The notes under the pieces were generated by a model. It saw only the letters and a list, made by a program, of their open reading frames with translations, was not told the origin of the DNA and did not search any database. A stretch of DNA of 64,000 bases from Acaricomes phytoseiuli DSM 14247 (lineage in GTDB: Bacteria > Actinomycetota > Actinomycetes > Actinomycetales > Micrococcaceae): the NCBI RefSeq assembly GCF_000376245.1, contig NZ_AQXM01000058.1:1-64000 (forward strand). The letters run 5' to 3'. Below, in pieces: positions 38,040 through 47,184 of the stretch. The translations under genes and the position numbers were made by a program. Numbering within the stretch: position 1 is the stretch's first letter; each line of letters begins with the position of its first letter.

Positions 38040-39068
38040 GTGGTTCCGCCACCAGGTTCGTCTCGTATGCCGTCCTTCGCCAAACTCTCTGAAAAACTCG
38101 GAAATAAATCTAATTCAAATGATTTTCAGAATGATAAAGGTGTTTCACGTGAAACGGGGCGAGATGTGATCAGCGAAGTTGACGGAGATAGCCCCATTGG
38201 GCGAGAGCTCGCCGATGAGACTCGTCGCAGGGAGAAACTCCGCGGCCGCAAGCTCGTGAAGCCGGATCACACTCGAATTCTCACGGTAGCGAACCAAAAA
38301 GGTGGTGTGGGTAAGACCACGACCACGGTGAATATCGCAGCCGCCCTGGCGTTGGCCGGACTCGTAGTCCTTGTTGTTGACATTGATCCGCAAGGGAATG
38401 CTTCGACTGCTTTGGGTATTACTCACCATGCGGAAGTGGAAAGCATCTACGACGTTCTGATCAATGATGCGCCGCTGGTGGACGTCGTTGCACCATGCCC
38501 GGATATAGAAGGCCTTCTCTGTGCTCCGGCGACAATTCATCTGGCTGGTGCCGAGATCGAACTCGTTTCCTTAGTGGCGAGGGAACAACGTCTTCGTAAA
38601 GCACTGGAGAAGTACGCGGAAGATCGTGAACAAAAGGGCTTGCCTAGACTGGACTACATTCTGATTGATTGCCCTCCCAGCTTAGGGCTCTTGACGGTCA
38701 ATGCTTTTTGTGCGGCAAATGAAGTGATGATTCCGATTCAGTGTGAGTATTACGCATTAGAAGGATTGAGTCAGCTGCTCAATAACATTTCGATGATCCA
38801 GAAGCATTTGAACTCAGACCTTGAAGTTTCTACGATTCTTCTAACGATGTATGACGGCCGCACTAACTTAGCCTCACAGGTGGCTGATGATGTTCGTGAG
38901 CACTTCCCAGAAAAAGTCTTGTCGACGGTGATCCCCCGATCAGTACGCATTTCTGAGGCTCCGAGCTATCAGCAGAGCATTTTGACCTATGATCCATCGT
39001 CTTCGGGCGCTTTGAGTTATCTGGAAGCCGCTGCTGAACTTGCGGGAAGGCGGGCTCTAAACCGCTAG
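38040..39068 (+). CDS. parA: Chromosome partitioning ATPase ParA
   Basis: 342 residues. Deviant Walker A KGGVGKTTTTVNIAAALA (about 90), Walker B-like DYILIDCPPSLGLLTVNA, and PIQCEYYALEGL. An 80-residue hydrophilic N-terminal extension is typical of actinobacteria and its DNA carries a parS-like site. GTG at 38040 has ggag 5 bases upstream; an in-frame GTG at 38034 overlaps that ribosome site. Confidence 0.95.
   Translation: MVPPPGSSRMPSFAKLSEKLGNKSNSNDFQNDKGVSRETGRDVISEVDGDSPIGRELADETRRREKLRGRKLVKPDHTRILTVANQKGGVGKTTTTVNIAAALALAGLVVLVVDIDPQGNASTALGITHHAEVESIYDVLINDAPLVDVVAPCPDIEGLLCAPATIHLAGAEIELVSLVAREQRLRKALEKYAEDREQKGLPRLDYILIDCPPSLGLLTVNAFCAANEVMIPIQCEYYALEGLSQLLNNISMIQKHLNSDLEVSTILLTMYDGRTNLASQVADDVREHFPEKVLSTVIPRSVRISEAPSYQQSILTYDPSSSGALSYLEAAAELAGRRALNR
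38141..38156. promoter_or_regulatory. parS: parS site within parA
   Basis: tgtttcacgtgaaacg matches the parS consensus tgtttcacgtgaaaca at 15 of 16 positions. ParB binds such sites to start partition-complex formation. It lies in the N-terminal extension of parA. Confidence 0.9.
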
Positions 39069-39118
39069 AATAATGCCTGTAAGCCTTTGATTCTCGAGGT
39101 TCTGACAGTAAGGCAGGC

Positions 39119-40120
39119 ATGACAGTGGCAGAAAAGCAACGCCGTGGCTTGGGCCGTGGCTTAGGTGCCCTTATCCCCGCGGATGAAACGGCAGAGGAGG
39201 GCTCCGCTGCTAAACGTCCAGTAGATGTTTTCTTCCCCGAATCCCCGGAACCTCAAAGCCGGAGCCGGAAAGCAAAGGTTTCACGTGAAACCATCGAACT
39301 TGTAGAAGTGCCTGGAGCTAGCTTTTCTTTACTCCCACTAGACAGTATTCATCCGAACCGGAAGCAGCCTCGTGATGTTTTCGATGAAGATGATATGGCT
39401 GAGCTGGTTCACTCGATTCAAGAAGTAGGGGTCCTTCAGCCCATCGTTGTGCGGAAGTCCTCTGAAAAGTCTGGCCCGGACTATGAGCTGGTGATGGGTG
39501 AACGGCGTTGGCGGGCAAGTAGGGCTGCTGGTACTGAAACCATTCCTGCTATTATTCGCGATACTTCTGACCATGATCTTCTTCGGGATGCATTATTAGA
39601 GAATCTGCATCGTAGTCAGCTGAATCCTCTGGAAGAAGCTGCGGCGTACCAGCAATTGCTTGAAGATTTCGGGACGACGCACGAAGAACTTGCCGATCGA
39701 CTGGGCCGTTCCAGGTCCCAGGTATCCAATATGCTGAGACTGCTGAAGCTTCCTCCGCTGGTGCAGCGACGAGTTGCCGCGGGGGTACTCTCGGCAGGCC
39801 ATGCCAGGGCGCTGCTTTCTCTGCCGGACGCGGGGGCGATGGATAAAGTTGCTCAGCGCATTGTGGCAGAAGGATTATCTGTCCGTGCTACGGAAGAAGC
39901 CGTAGCTTTATATCAAGAGGACTCTCGTACTCCGGGATCACGAACTACGCCATCAACTGCCCGTCATGATCGCTTGGATTTTCTGGCGAATTCGCTGGCG
40001 GATCGTTTGGATACCAATGTTAAGATTACTCTCGGAAGCAAAAAAGGTAAGGTCAGCATTGAATTCGCTTCAGTGGAAGATCTCAATCGGATCATGACGG
40101 TACTGAACCCAGAGAGCTGA
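39119..40120 (+). CDS. parB: Chromosome partitioning protein ParB
   Basis: 333 residues. GLGRGLGALIP N-terminus (ParA-activating), the CTPase/ParB core with LPLDSIHPNRKQPR, GERRWRAS and RDALLENLHRSQLNPLEEA, the helix-turn-helix ELADRLGRSRSQVSNMLRLL, and a C-terminal dimerisation domain. Spreads on DNA from parS. 50 bases after parA. Confidence 0.95.
   Translation: MTVAEKQRRGLGRGLGALIPADETAEEGSAAKRPVDVFFPESPEPQSRSRKAKVSRETIELVEVPGASFSLLPLDSIHPNRKQPRDVFDEDDMAELVHSIQEVGVLQPIVVRKSSEKSGPDYELVMGERRWRASRAAGTETIPAIIRDTSDHDLLRDALLENLHRSQLNPLEEAAAYQQLLEDFGTTHEELADRLGRSRSQVSNMLRLLKLPPLVQRRVAAGVLSAGHARALLSLPDAGAMDKVAQRIVAEGLSVRATEEAVALYQEDSRTPGSRTTPSTARHDRLDFLANSLADRLDTNVKITLGSKKGKVSIEFASVEDLNRIMTVLNPES
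39277..39292. promoter_or_regulatory. parS: parS site within parB
   Basis: ggtttcacgtgaaacc, an exact palindrome, matches the parS consensus at 14 of 16 positions with the central tttcacgtgaaa intact. Confidence 0.88.
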
Positions 40121-40142
40121 AACTCCGCCACTGGAGTACAGG

Positions 40143-40190
40143 CTTAAAAGGGGCCGATGGTTTCACGTGAAACCATCGGCCCCTTTTAAG
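40143..40190. terminator. parS: 48-nt perfect palindrome combining a parS site and a bidirectional terminator
   Basis: Arms 40143-40166 and 40167-40190 are exactly complementary over 24 bp. The central 16 bases (40159-40174, ggtttcacgtgaaacc) are a parS site. The flanks give a ggggccgatgg stem bounded by aaaag on the left and ctttt on the right, the shape of a two-way intrinsic terminator between convergent parB (ends 40120) and trxA (ends 40201). Confidence 0.85.
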
Positions 40191-40200
40191 CGGGAGAGAA

Positions 40201-40530
40201 TCAGGAGTTGAGGTACTCCGCAAACTCCTTCTCGAAATACTGCTTCGGCCGAGCCCCGATGACTTTGCTTTTGACGGTACCCTCGGCAAACAAATAAACC
40301 GCGGGAATCGAAGTGATCCCGTACTCAGCGGCGATCCGGGGATTCGCGTCGACATCAACCTTTGCGACACTCACGCTATCGCTGTACTCAGCCGCGATCT
40401 CTTCGATGACCGGGCCGAGGGCGCGGCAAGGAGTGCACCACTCAGCCCAGAAATCAACGATGACTGGTTTGTCCGAGTCAAGGACTTCGTCCTTGAACGT
40501 GCTATCGGTAAGTGCTTTGACTTCGCTCAT
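40201..40530 (-). CDS. trxA: Thioredoxin TrxA
   Basis: 109 residues. Thiol-disulphide reductant with active site FWAEWCTPCRALGP; the second active-site position is Thr instead of the usual Gly of WCGPC. Later cis-Pro in ITSIPAVYLF. ATG at 40530 fits the family; an extension to 40632 overlaps trxB and is rejected. Reduced by the adjacent TrxB. Confidence 0.95.
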   Translation of the reverse strand: MSEVKALTDSTFKDEVLDSDKPVIVDFWAEWCTPCRALGPVIEEIAAEYSDSVSVAKVDVDANPRIAAEYGITSIPAVYLFAEGTVKSKVIGARPKQYFEKEFAEYLNS

Positions 40531-40580
40531 GTGAAGAACCCTTTCTGTATCGGTTTGTAGAAAATCGCGGAATTTTCGAT

Positions 40581-41534
40581 TCAGTTGCTCAGCGTGCCGA
40601 GATAGTGCTCGACATCTAGAGCAGCTGCGCATCCAGAACCCGCCGCTGTGATCGCCTGGCGGTATGTCGAATCGACAACATCGCCCGCCGCGAAGACTCC
40701 GGGAAGGGAGGTCTTGGTAGATCTCCCCTCTACGGCAATCGTCTCTTCCGGGGTGATATCAAGGATGTCCTTGAAAAGGTCCACTCGGGGATCATTGCCG
40801 ATGGCTACGAATAAACCGGTGACCGGCAACTCGCTTTTCTCAGAAGAAATCAGATTAGTCAATGTTATTCCGTTGACTTTCTCTTCACCTGAGATACCGG
40901 TCACTTCACTGTCCCAGATGAACCGGATCTTATCGTTGGCGAAAGCACGATCCTGCATGATCTTTGATGCCCTCAGTTCCCGACGCCGGTGTACCACTGT
41001 GACGGTCCGCGCGAACTTGCTGAGGAAAAGAGCTTCCTCCATAGCGGAATCCCCGCCGCCCACAACAGCGATGTCCTGATCTTTGAAGAAGAAACCGTCA
41101 CAGGTTGCGCACCAGCTGACACCACGGCCGGAAAGCCGTTTTTCATCCGATAGCCCCAGCTCTCGGTAAGCGGATCCGGTGGCCAGGATTACGCTACGTG
41201 CTTCATAGCGCTCCCCTGAGCCGGTGACCACGGCCTTGACTGGGCCATCGAGGGAAACTTCAGTCACGTCCTCATACTCGATCTGCGCACCGAAGCGCTC
41301 GGCCTGCTTCTGCAGCTGATCCATGAGCTCTGGCCCCATGATCCCCTGCGGGAACCCCGGGAAGTTCTCCACCTCAGTGGTATTCATGAGCTCCCCACCA
41401 GCTGTGACCGAACCGGCGAGAACCAGTGGCGAAAGGCTGGCTCGCGCCGTGTAGATGGCTGCCGTATAGCCTGCTGGGCCGGAGCCGATGATGATCACAT
41501 CACGGATACCGGGGGTGCTGGATTCATTGCTCAC
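40581..41534 (-). CDS. trxB: Thioredoxin-disulfide reductase TrxB
   Basis: 317 residues. FAD motif [18 protein letters not shown], redox pair [13 protein letters not shown] and NADPH-site [17 protein letters not shown]; the C-terminal [21 protein letters not shown] closes the FAD site. GTG at 41534 is chosen from the family start ([14 protein letters not shown]) with gaggag upstream. Forms an operon with trxA, 50 bases apart. Confidence 0.95.
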   Translation of the reverse strand: MSNESSTPGIRDVIIIGSGPAGYTAAIYTARASLSPLVLAGSVTAGGELMNTTEVENFPGFPQGIMGPELMDQLQKQAERFGAQIEYEDVTEVSLDGPVKAVVTGSGERYEARSVILATGSAYRELGLSDEKRLSGRGVSWCATCDGFFFKDQDIAVVGGGDSAMEEALFLSKFARTVTVVHRRRELRASKIMQDRAFANDKIRFIWDSEVTGISGEEKVNGITLTNLISSEKSELPVTGLFVAIGNDPRVDLFKDILDITPEETIAVEGRSTKTSLPGVFAAGDVVDSTYRQAITAAGSGCAAALDVEHYLGTLSN

Positions 41535-41657
41535 AGAAGGCAGACTCCTCGAATCATAGGCCGTGCTGTCCGCACGGTCGTGGTCACTGTCACCTGCTCC
41601 GGCACAACGGTGCCAGCACAAGAAATATTCCGGAGATACCCCCGGAGCACCTTCAGC

Positions 41658-44600
41658 CTACTGGATCCCGATCTCCGAGATCCGGAGCCCGTAGGGCAGG
41701 TTCGGCAAGGGAGAGGACTGCAGTCTCGGCAGCTCTCTGAAGTTGATGATCAAGTACTGCATACGGTTGTCCTGACCGCCTTGATTGCTTCCGCTCGGCA
41801 CCACGGTGATCTCGGGGCCGGTGAAGCTTCCGGTGCCGATATTCCTGGCACCCTCAAGGCTCGGCTGATTATTGGCCAGCAGATCGAAGCTCCCGCCGGT
41901 TCCGCCGACCTGAGTGATGGTCACGGAACTCACGGGTGCCGGTTCCTGCAGTTCGATCACGAGAGCCAAGCCCTGGGCCAGTCGCCCGAAATTCGCAGAA
42001 GCGAACTGTACGGAACGCCAGGAGGTGCCGGAGTCGGAGTCGATCAGGTTACCGAGATTACTGTCCTGGTCATTGGAAAGCGTCGGATCACCACCACTGA
42101 TGACCCGGGTGACCCCTACCGGCACCGGAGAGACCGCCGGTGCAGTGCTGTTCTCCTCGCTTGGTGAAGGAGCGGCGGAAGTGCTTGTACTTGTTGTGGG
42201 GCCAGAACTGAAGAGGTTGCCGATCTGGCTCAGTGCCAGAACCAAGGCGATGCCCAAGATCGCGATGAGAATGGTCATCACGAGCCACCGCCCGGAGCGA
42301 GGACGATTCTCATCGTCTTCGTTGAACTCCGGTTCGGCTGCAGCCGGTGCCGGCCGGGTAGTGGCGCTCGCTCCCATGGCGGCGGGAGACGCACTCGCGG
42401 TGACCTTACGGCTCGCTGCGCCCGTGGAACTCACAGGGCTTACTGGGCTCACGGGGCTGGTAAGACTGACGGAGGGCGTTGTCGTCACGGGGGTCTGGCT
42501 CGTGGGATCGTGTTCCACGAGCTCCGGATCGTCGATTGTCTCCGGATCGGTAACCGGTTCATCCCACAGCGTGACTTTAGGTTGGGTGCTTTCTTTGCCG
42601 GATGTCGCAGAGCTCTCCGAGGGCGATGTGGCAAGGGGAGTATTGTCTTCGTAAACGTAGTCATAGGGCCCGGGAGCAGGCTCCGGTGGCCGGGCGGTTC
42701 CGAAGATTTCGAGCCCGAGAGCATCGGTGAAATATGGCTCCACAAAAGGCTCGGAAGCGACCAGCAGATCCAGCAGATCCGCAGCCGGTGCCTTGCTTGT
42801 GATCAGGTAAGCGGTACCGGCGGAGCCATCGCCCAGGCTCAGGTCCAGAATCTGGAAGTTCGCCTCCCGATCCCCGGTGGCGACTTCGCGGGAACTTCGG
42901 GTGAGACCTTCTGCGTTCGGCGGAGTGGGGATGACAATGCTGACCGGGCGGTTGAGGACTTGGTCGATGCCCTCGAGCACGAGATCGCCCTCGGCAGAGG
43001 ACAGGATCTGCTCGGTAACCCGGTATCGGCCGCCTATAACAGAACCGATATCGATCGAGTTCGCCAAGTTCTCCTCCTCGGGCAAAACAGCCTTGACTAT
43101 GGCCGCAGTGGTACTGGATTTGCTGATTTCTCCGTTGTCCGATCCTAACCGATCGGCTTGCCCAGTGCTGGGCAGCAGGAAAGCGACGACAGGTGCCGGC
43201 AGAAAACGACCCAGCCGGCTCAGAATCGGCCGCAGCAGGCTCTCCAGCTCGCCGACATTCATCAGACGCAGGCTCAGGAAGTAGATCAGCGCCATCACGA
43301 GCCCGACCAGGATCATCGTGATCAAGGCGTTGGCCGGGTTCTGCCAGGCGAATCCCGTGACGCTGCCGGAGAGGATACTCATGCCGCCGAGTGCGGCCAG
43401 GACTAGCACACCGCCCAGGGCGGAAATTACGGCTGCCACGGCGAACTGCACATGAGACCGGATGATGCTGGCGAAGCCGACATCGCCGAAACGCCGCCGG
43501 AGCACGATGCCGGACATCACCGGGGCAAGGAAATTGGTGAGGCTCACCGTGGCGAGCAGGGCAAAGATCAGCACCGGCTTCGGGAAGAACAGGGTCAGCA
43601 GAGCGGTGATGATGCCGAAACTCACTAAGACCGTCTGCAGCAGGAAGGGAGTCCGGGAGTCCTCGGAGGCATAGAAAACCCGGTTAAACATGAAATTCAG
43701 GCTCAGGAAGGGAGAGCTGATTGCCAGGATGGCGATGGCCAAGCCGATACTGGGTGCGTCCTCGGGCCGGCCGCCTGACAGCAGCAGCCCGATCTGCCCG
43801 GAGAGCACGACCAGCACCGCGGCGAAGAAAATCGTGATGACCCCGACGGTACGGACGAGCCGGGAGACGGCTGCCCGCAGTGCATCGATGTTCTTACTCG
43901 TGGCGGCCCGGGCCATCCGGTTGAAAAGGATCGTGGCAACGGAGAGCACGATGATCGAATGCGGCAGGATGTAGATGTCACTGGCCCGATTGAAGACGAA
44001 GATGCCCGCTACTTCATTGCCGTTTTCTGTGGCGGACGTACCGACCCAGGTGATAAGCAGGTAGGAGAGCTGGCTGATGACCATGGTGCCCAGTGCCCAA
44101 CCGGCGATTTTCCCGGTGGCTCCCAGCCCCATGCCCCGCCAGCTCCAACGCAATTTCAGTCCGAGCCCGAGCCGCGTCACCGGCCAGATCAGCACAAGAC
44201 CTTGCAGTACTACGCCAAGGGTTGTGATGCCGGCCAGGATCAGAGTCTGCGTGCCGTCCCAGCTCTCGACGGTGTGCTGCGCGTTTTGGTTGGTGCCCCA
44301 GATCCAGAAGAAAACACCCACACCGGCGATCGCGATTACATTGTTTAGTACCGGTGCCCACATATACGCACCGAAGCGGTCATGCGCGTTGAGGATCTGC
44401 CCCAGCAGGGCGTAGAGGCCGTAGAAGAAAATCTGTGGGAGCAACCAGACCGCGAACTGGCTTGCCAGTTCCAGTTGCGGCCCGCGGAACTGGGTGAGTG
44501 CGGTCATCAGCGGTCCGGCAAGTGCGGTGAATAGCACGGTTAAGGTCACAAGCACCAGGATGCCCAGGGTCAGCAACCGGCTCAGATAGTCGGCTCCCCG

Positions 44601-44993
44601 ATCCGGAAGCCGGCTGGCTTTGATGATCTGCGGCACCAGAACCACATTGAAAACACCGCCGGCAAGCATCAGGTACAGCAGGTTCGGCAGATTGTTCGCG
44701 GCGTCGAAAATGCTGGAGAGCGGCCCCAGGGCGCCCAGCGCGTAGGCGATGAGCATGACCTTGAGTAGGCCCAGCATCCTTGAGACGAGGGTGCCTGCGG
44801 CCATCACTCCCGCGGATCGGGCCACATTGACCGGCCTGGCTTTGACCACGGGAATATTCGCGGTTGCCGGATGATCCGGCGAGACGGCTGCCGGCGGCTG
44901 CTCGCCACTGGCCGCGCCGAGTTCGACGGTAGCCCGCCCTCGGGCGAAATGGTGCCCTCGGGGCTGTTTTCGCGGTGACATCTGATTCATCAT
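41658..44993 (-). CDS. murJ: Lipid II flippase MurJ fused to a reduced pseudokinase and an extracellular C-terminal domain
   Basis: 1111 residues. About 55-590: 14 membrane helices of the MurJ/MviN fold (VARSAGVMAAGTLVSRMLGLLKVML, NLLYLMLAGGVFN). About 640-765: a kinase N-lobe-like segment (GGRYRVTEQ, then PVSIVIPTPP) with no visible HRD or DFG. A Ser/Thr/Pro linker follows, a membrane helix (about 901-925), and a 150-residue extracellular discoidin-like domain (DSDSGTSWRSVQFASANFG). Mycobacterial MurJ (Rv3910) has the same plan; there the pseudokinase is phosphorylated by PknB and bound by FhaA. Here the kinase part is much shortened. Confidence 0.92.
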   Translation of the reverse strand: MMNQMSPRKQPRGHHFARGRATVELGAASGEQPPAAVSPDHPATANIPVVKARPVNVARSAGVMAAGTLVSRMLGLLKVMLIAYALGALGPLSSIFDAANNLPNLLYLMLAGGVFNVVLVPQIIKASRLPDRGADYLSRLLTLGILVLVTLTVLFTALAGPLMTALTQFRGPQLELASQFAVWLLPQIFFYGLYALLGQILNAHDRFGAYMWAPVLNNVIAIAGVGVFFWIWGTNQNAQHTVESWDGTQTLILAGITTLGVVLQGLVLIWPVTRLGLGLKLRWSWRGMGLGATGKIAGWALGTMVISQLSYLLITWVGTSATENGNEVAGIFVFNRASDIYILPHSIIVLSVATILFNRMARAATSKNIDALRAAVSRLVRTVGVITIFFAAVLVVLSGQIGLLLSGGRPEDAPSIGLAIAILAISSPFLSLNFMFNRVFYASEDSRTPFLLQTVLVSFGIITALLTLFFPKPVLIFALLATVSLTNFLAPVMSGIVLRRRFGDVGFASIIRSHVQFAVAAVISALGGVLVLAALGGMSILSGSVTGFAWQNPANALITMILVGLVMALIYFLSLRLMNVGELESLLRPILSRLGRFLPAPVVAFLLPSTGQADRLGSDNGEISKSSTTAAIVKAVLPEEENLANSIDIGSVIGGRYRVTEQILSSAEGDLVLEGIDQVLNRPVSIVIPTPPNAEGLTRSSREVATGDREANFQILDLSLGDGSAGTAYLITSKAPAADLLDLLVASEPFVEPYFTDALGLEIFGTARPPEPAPGPYDYVYEDNTPLATSPSESSATSGKESTQPKVTLWDEPVTDPETIDDPELVEHDPTSQTPVTTTPSVSLTSPVSPVSPVSSTGAASRKVTASASPAAMGASATTRPAPAAAEPEFNEDDENRPRSGRWLVMTILIAILGIALVLALSQIGNLFSSGPTTSTSTSAAPSPSEENSTAPAVSPVPVGVTRVISGGDPTLSNDQDSNLGNLIDSDSGTSWRSVQFASANFGRLAQGLALVIELQEPAPVSSVTITQVGGTGGSFDLLANNQPSLEGARNIGTGSFTGPEITVVPSGSNQGGQDNRMQYLIINFRELPRLQSSPLPNLPYGLRISEIGIQ

Positions 44994-45065
44994 CCCATGT
45001 CAGTGGTTGAGCGCCGGCTATTCCATGGGGGAAACCTACCAGTGGCCGATGCTTCCGGAGCGGAG

Positions 45066-45665
45066 CTAAAGGACGTGCGTCGGGAAGCCGCTGGGCAGGC
45101 TGGCCGCTGCTAAGTCAGCGATCCGGCGCTCATTGGGGAAGGAGAGCCGTTTCGGCAGCTCGCCCAGATCGCTCCAGGCCACGTCGATCGCTTCATGATC
45201 CGGATCATTGTCGATGGTCAAGATTCCACCGGTAGCACGGAGCAGGAAATGATGCACGGTTTTGTGCACTCGGTGTCCCGTCACGGTGAACCAGTAATCA
45301 ATACTGCCCAGCGGTGTCAGCACCTCGCCGTCGATGCCGGTTTCCTCGGCGATTTCCCGGACCGCGGCCTGGGAGTGAGATTCTGCGCCTTCGGGGTGGC
45401 CTTTTGGAAGGCACCATTCCACCCGGCCGCCTCGGTTGACCCGGGCGATGATCGGTACTCGGAGCCGCCCTTCATGCTGATCCACGACGACCCCGCCCGC
45501 AGAGACCTCTTCGACCGTGGGCAGACCGGAACCATGCTGACCGGTTCGCTGCGTGGCCGCCCCCGACTCTCCAGAAGCTGTTCCCTGCCGGGTGCCCATT
45601 TTGGCTCCGATCGCTGAAGGCAGCGGGGCGCTGCGCTTCGGTGTGTTCGGAGCTGGACGGTCCAT
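45066..45665 (-). CDS. NUDIX hydrolase
   Basis: 199 residues: a disordered N-terminus of about 50, then VEEVSAGGVVVDQHEGRL and a perfect Nudix box GHPEGAESHSQAAVREIAEE followed by TGI (Gx5Ex7REUxEExGU). Substrate unknown. ATG at 45665 fits a position just after a tagagt -10-like hexamer on the minus strand (45673-45678), so possibly leaderless. Divergent from pcnA by 40 bases; this pairing is conserved in actinobacteria. Confidence 0.92.
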   Translation of the reverse strand: MDRPAPNTPKRSAPLPSAIGAKMGTRQGTASGESGAATQRTGQHGSGLPTVEEVSAGGVVVDQHEGRLRVPIIARVNRGGRVEWCLPKGHPEGAESHSQAAVREIAEETGIDGEVLTPLGSIDYWFTVTGHRVHKTVHHFLLRATGGILTIDNDPDHEAIDVAWSDLGELPKRLSFPNERRIADLAAASLPSGFPTHVL

Positions 45666-45672
45666 GCATTCC

Positions 45673-45700
45673 ACTCTAACGAAATCTGGCAGGATATAAG
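45673..45700. promoter_or_regulatory. Overlapping divergent promoters between NUDIX gene and pcnA
   Basis: Only 40 bases separate the two start codons. tataag (45695-45700) lies 5 bases before the pcnA ATG and tagagt (reverse of actcta, 45673-45678) 7 bases before the NUDIX ATG. Both placements predict transcripts starting at or next to the start codon. -35 elements are weak. Confidence 0.4.
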
Positions 45701-45705
45701 GAACT

Positions 45706-47184
45706 ATGGTGCAGGTTTTGGATAGCTCTACACTCCATCCGGTCGTTCTCGAGCTGGGCCGGCGTTTTACCGACGGCGGAAACGAGATCTCCCTGGTGGG
45801 GGGATCTGTGCGGGATGTCTTCCTCGGCCGCATCTCCCCGGACCTGGACTTCACCACGGACGCTCAGCCGGATCGCATTATCGAGCTGATCAAGGGCTGG
45901 GCCGACGCTTTCTGGGACATCGGTCGGGCTTTCGGCACCATCGGGCTGCGCAAGGGCGAGCTGACCCTTGAGGTCACCACTTACCGGGCAGAAGCTTATG
46001 ACCCTGAGTCCCGTAAACCGGAAGTAGCCTTCGGTGACTGTCTGGAAGCGGATCTGCTCCGACGCGATTTCACCATGAACGCCATGGCACTGCGCTTGCC
46101 GTCCCTGGAACTGGTGGACCCTTATGGCGGCATCCGGGATCTGCATGCTGGGCTACTGCGCACACCGGGTTCGGCAGAAGAGTCATTCTCCGATGATCCG
46201 CTGCGGATGATGCGAGCCGCCCGATTCGCCGCGCAACTCGATATGGACCTGGCTCCTGAGATCGAGACCGCGATGACCGCGATGGCTGCCCGCATCGAGA
46301 TCATCTCGGCGGAACGCGTGCGGGAGGAGCTGGTCAAAACAGTTTGTGCGCCGCGAGTGCGCCGCGGCATTGACATCCTGGTCGGCACGGGACTGGCGGA
46401 CCGGGTGCTACCCGAGGTTTCTGCCTTGCGCCTGGAAGTGGATGAGCATCACCGGCATAAAGACGTCTACCAGCATTCGCTGCAAGTGGTCGAGCAGGCT
46501 GCGGCGCTGGAGACCGGAGCCGATGGCCCGGTGCCGGGGCCTGATTTCGTGCTGCGCTTCGCCGCACTGATGCACGATGTCGGCAAACCGGCGACACGGC
46601 GATTCGAGCCTTCCGGGGCGGTGAGCTTCCGGCACCACGATGTCGTGGGTGCGAAGCTCACCGTGCAGCGCATGAAGGCGCTGCGCTTCGATAAAGAGAC
46701 AACTAAGGCGGTTTCCCGCCTGGTCGAACTGCATATGCGGTTCTACGGTTACGGCGACAGCGGCTGGACGGATTCCGCGGTTCGCCGTTATGTGACGGAT
46801 GCCGGGCCTTTACTGGACCGTCTGCACCGGCTGACCCGCTCCGATGTCACTACGCGCAACCGCAGGAAAGCGGAGCGGCTGGCTTTCGCTTATGACGATC
46901 TGGAGCGGCGGATAGCCGAGCTGGCGGAACAGGAAGAGCTCGCCGCGATCCGTCCGGACCTCGACGGTCAGCAGATCATGGCCCTGCTGGGGATAGGCCC
47001 CGGGCCTTTAGTCGGCAAGGCGTACCAGTACTTACTGGCAGAGCGGATGGAGCGCGGCCCCTTGGCCCAAGCGGAAGCTGAGCAGTTGCTGCGCGACTGG
47101 TGGGAAGCTAACCAGCCGGCGGAAGCACCGGGAACAGCGGTTGCCGGAGGTCAAGCTGAGCAGAAAGGGGCGGATGATGACTGA
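45706..47184 (+). CDS. pcnA: CCA tRNA nucleotidyltransferase / poly(A) polymerase family with HD domain
   Basis: 492 residues. Class II nucleotidyltransferase head: LVGGSVRDVFLGRISPDLDFTT with the catalytic Asp pair, RRDFTMNAMAL, then the RNA-binding helix region and an HD domain (HRHKDVYQHSLQVVEQ, LMHDVGKPATR). Adds or repairs the CCA end of tRNA, needed here because the tRNA genes in this window do not encode CCA. Weak aagga 4 bases before ATG. Confidence 0.93.
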   Translation: MVQVLDSSTLHPVVLELGRRFTDGGNEISLVGGSVRDVFLGRISPDLDFTTDAQPDRIIELIKGWADAFWDIGRAFGTIGLRKGELTLEVTTYRAEAYDPESRKPEVAFGDCLEADLLRRDFTMNAMALRLPSLELVDPYGGIRDLHAGLLRTPGSAEESFSDDPLRMMRAARFAAQLDMDLAPEIETAMTAMAARIEIISAERVREELVKTVCAPRVRRGIDILVGTGLADRVLPEVSALRLEVDEHHRHKDVYQHSLQVVEQAAALETGADGPVPGPDFVLRFAALMHDVGKPATRRFEPSGAVSFRHHDVVGAKLTVQRMKALRFDKETTKAVSRLVELHMRFYGYGDSGWTDSAVRRYVTDAGPLLDRLHRLTRSDVTTRNRRKAERLAFAYDDLERRIAELAEQEELAAIRPDLDGQQIMALLGIGPGPLVGKAYQYLLAERMERGPLAQAEAEQLLRDWWEANQPAEAPGTAVAGGQAEQKGADDD

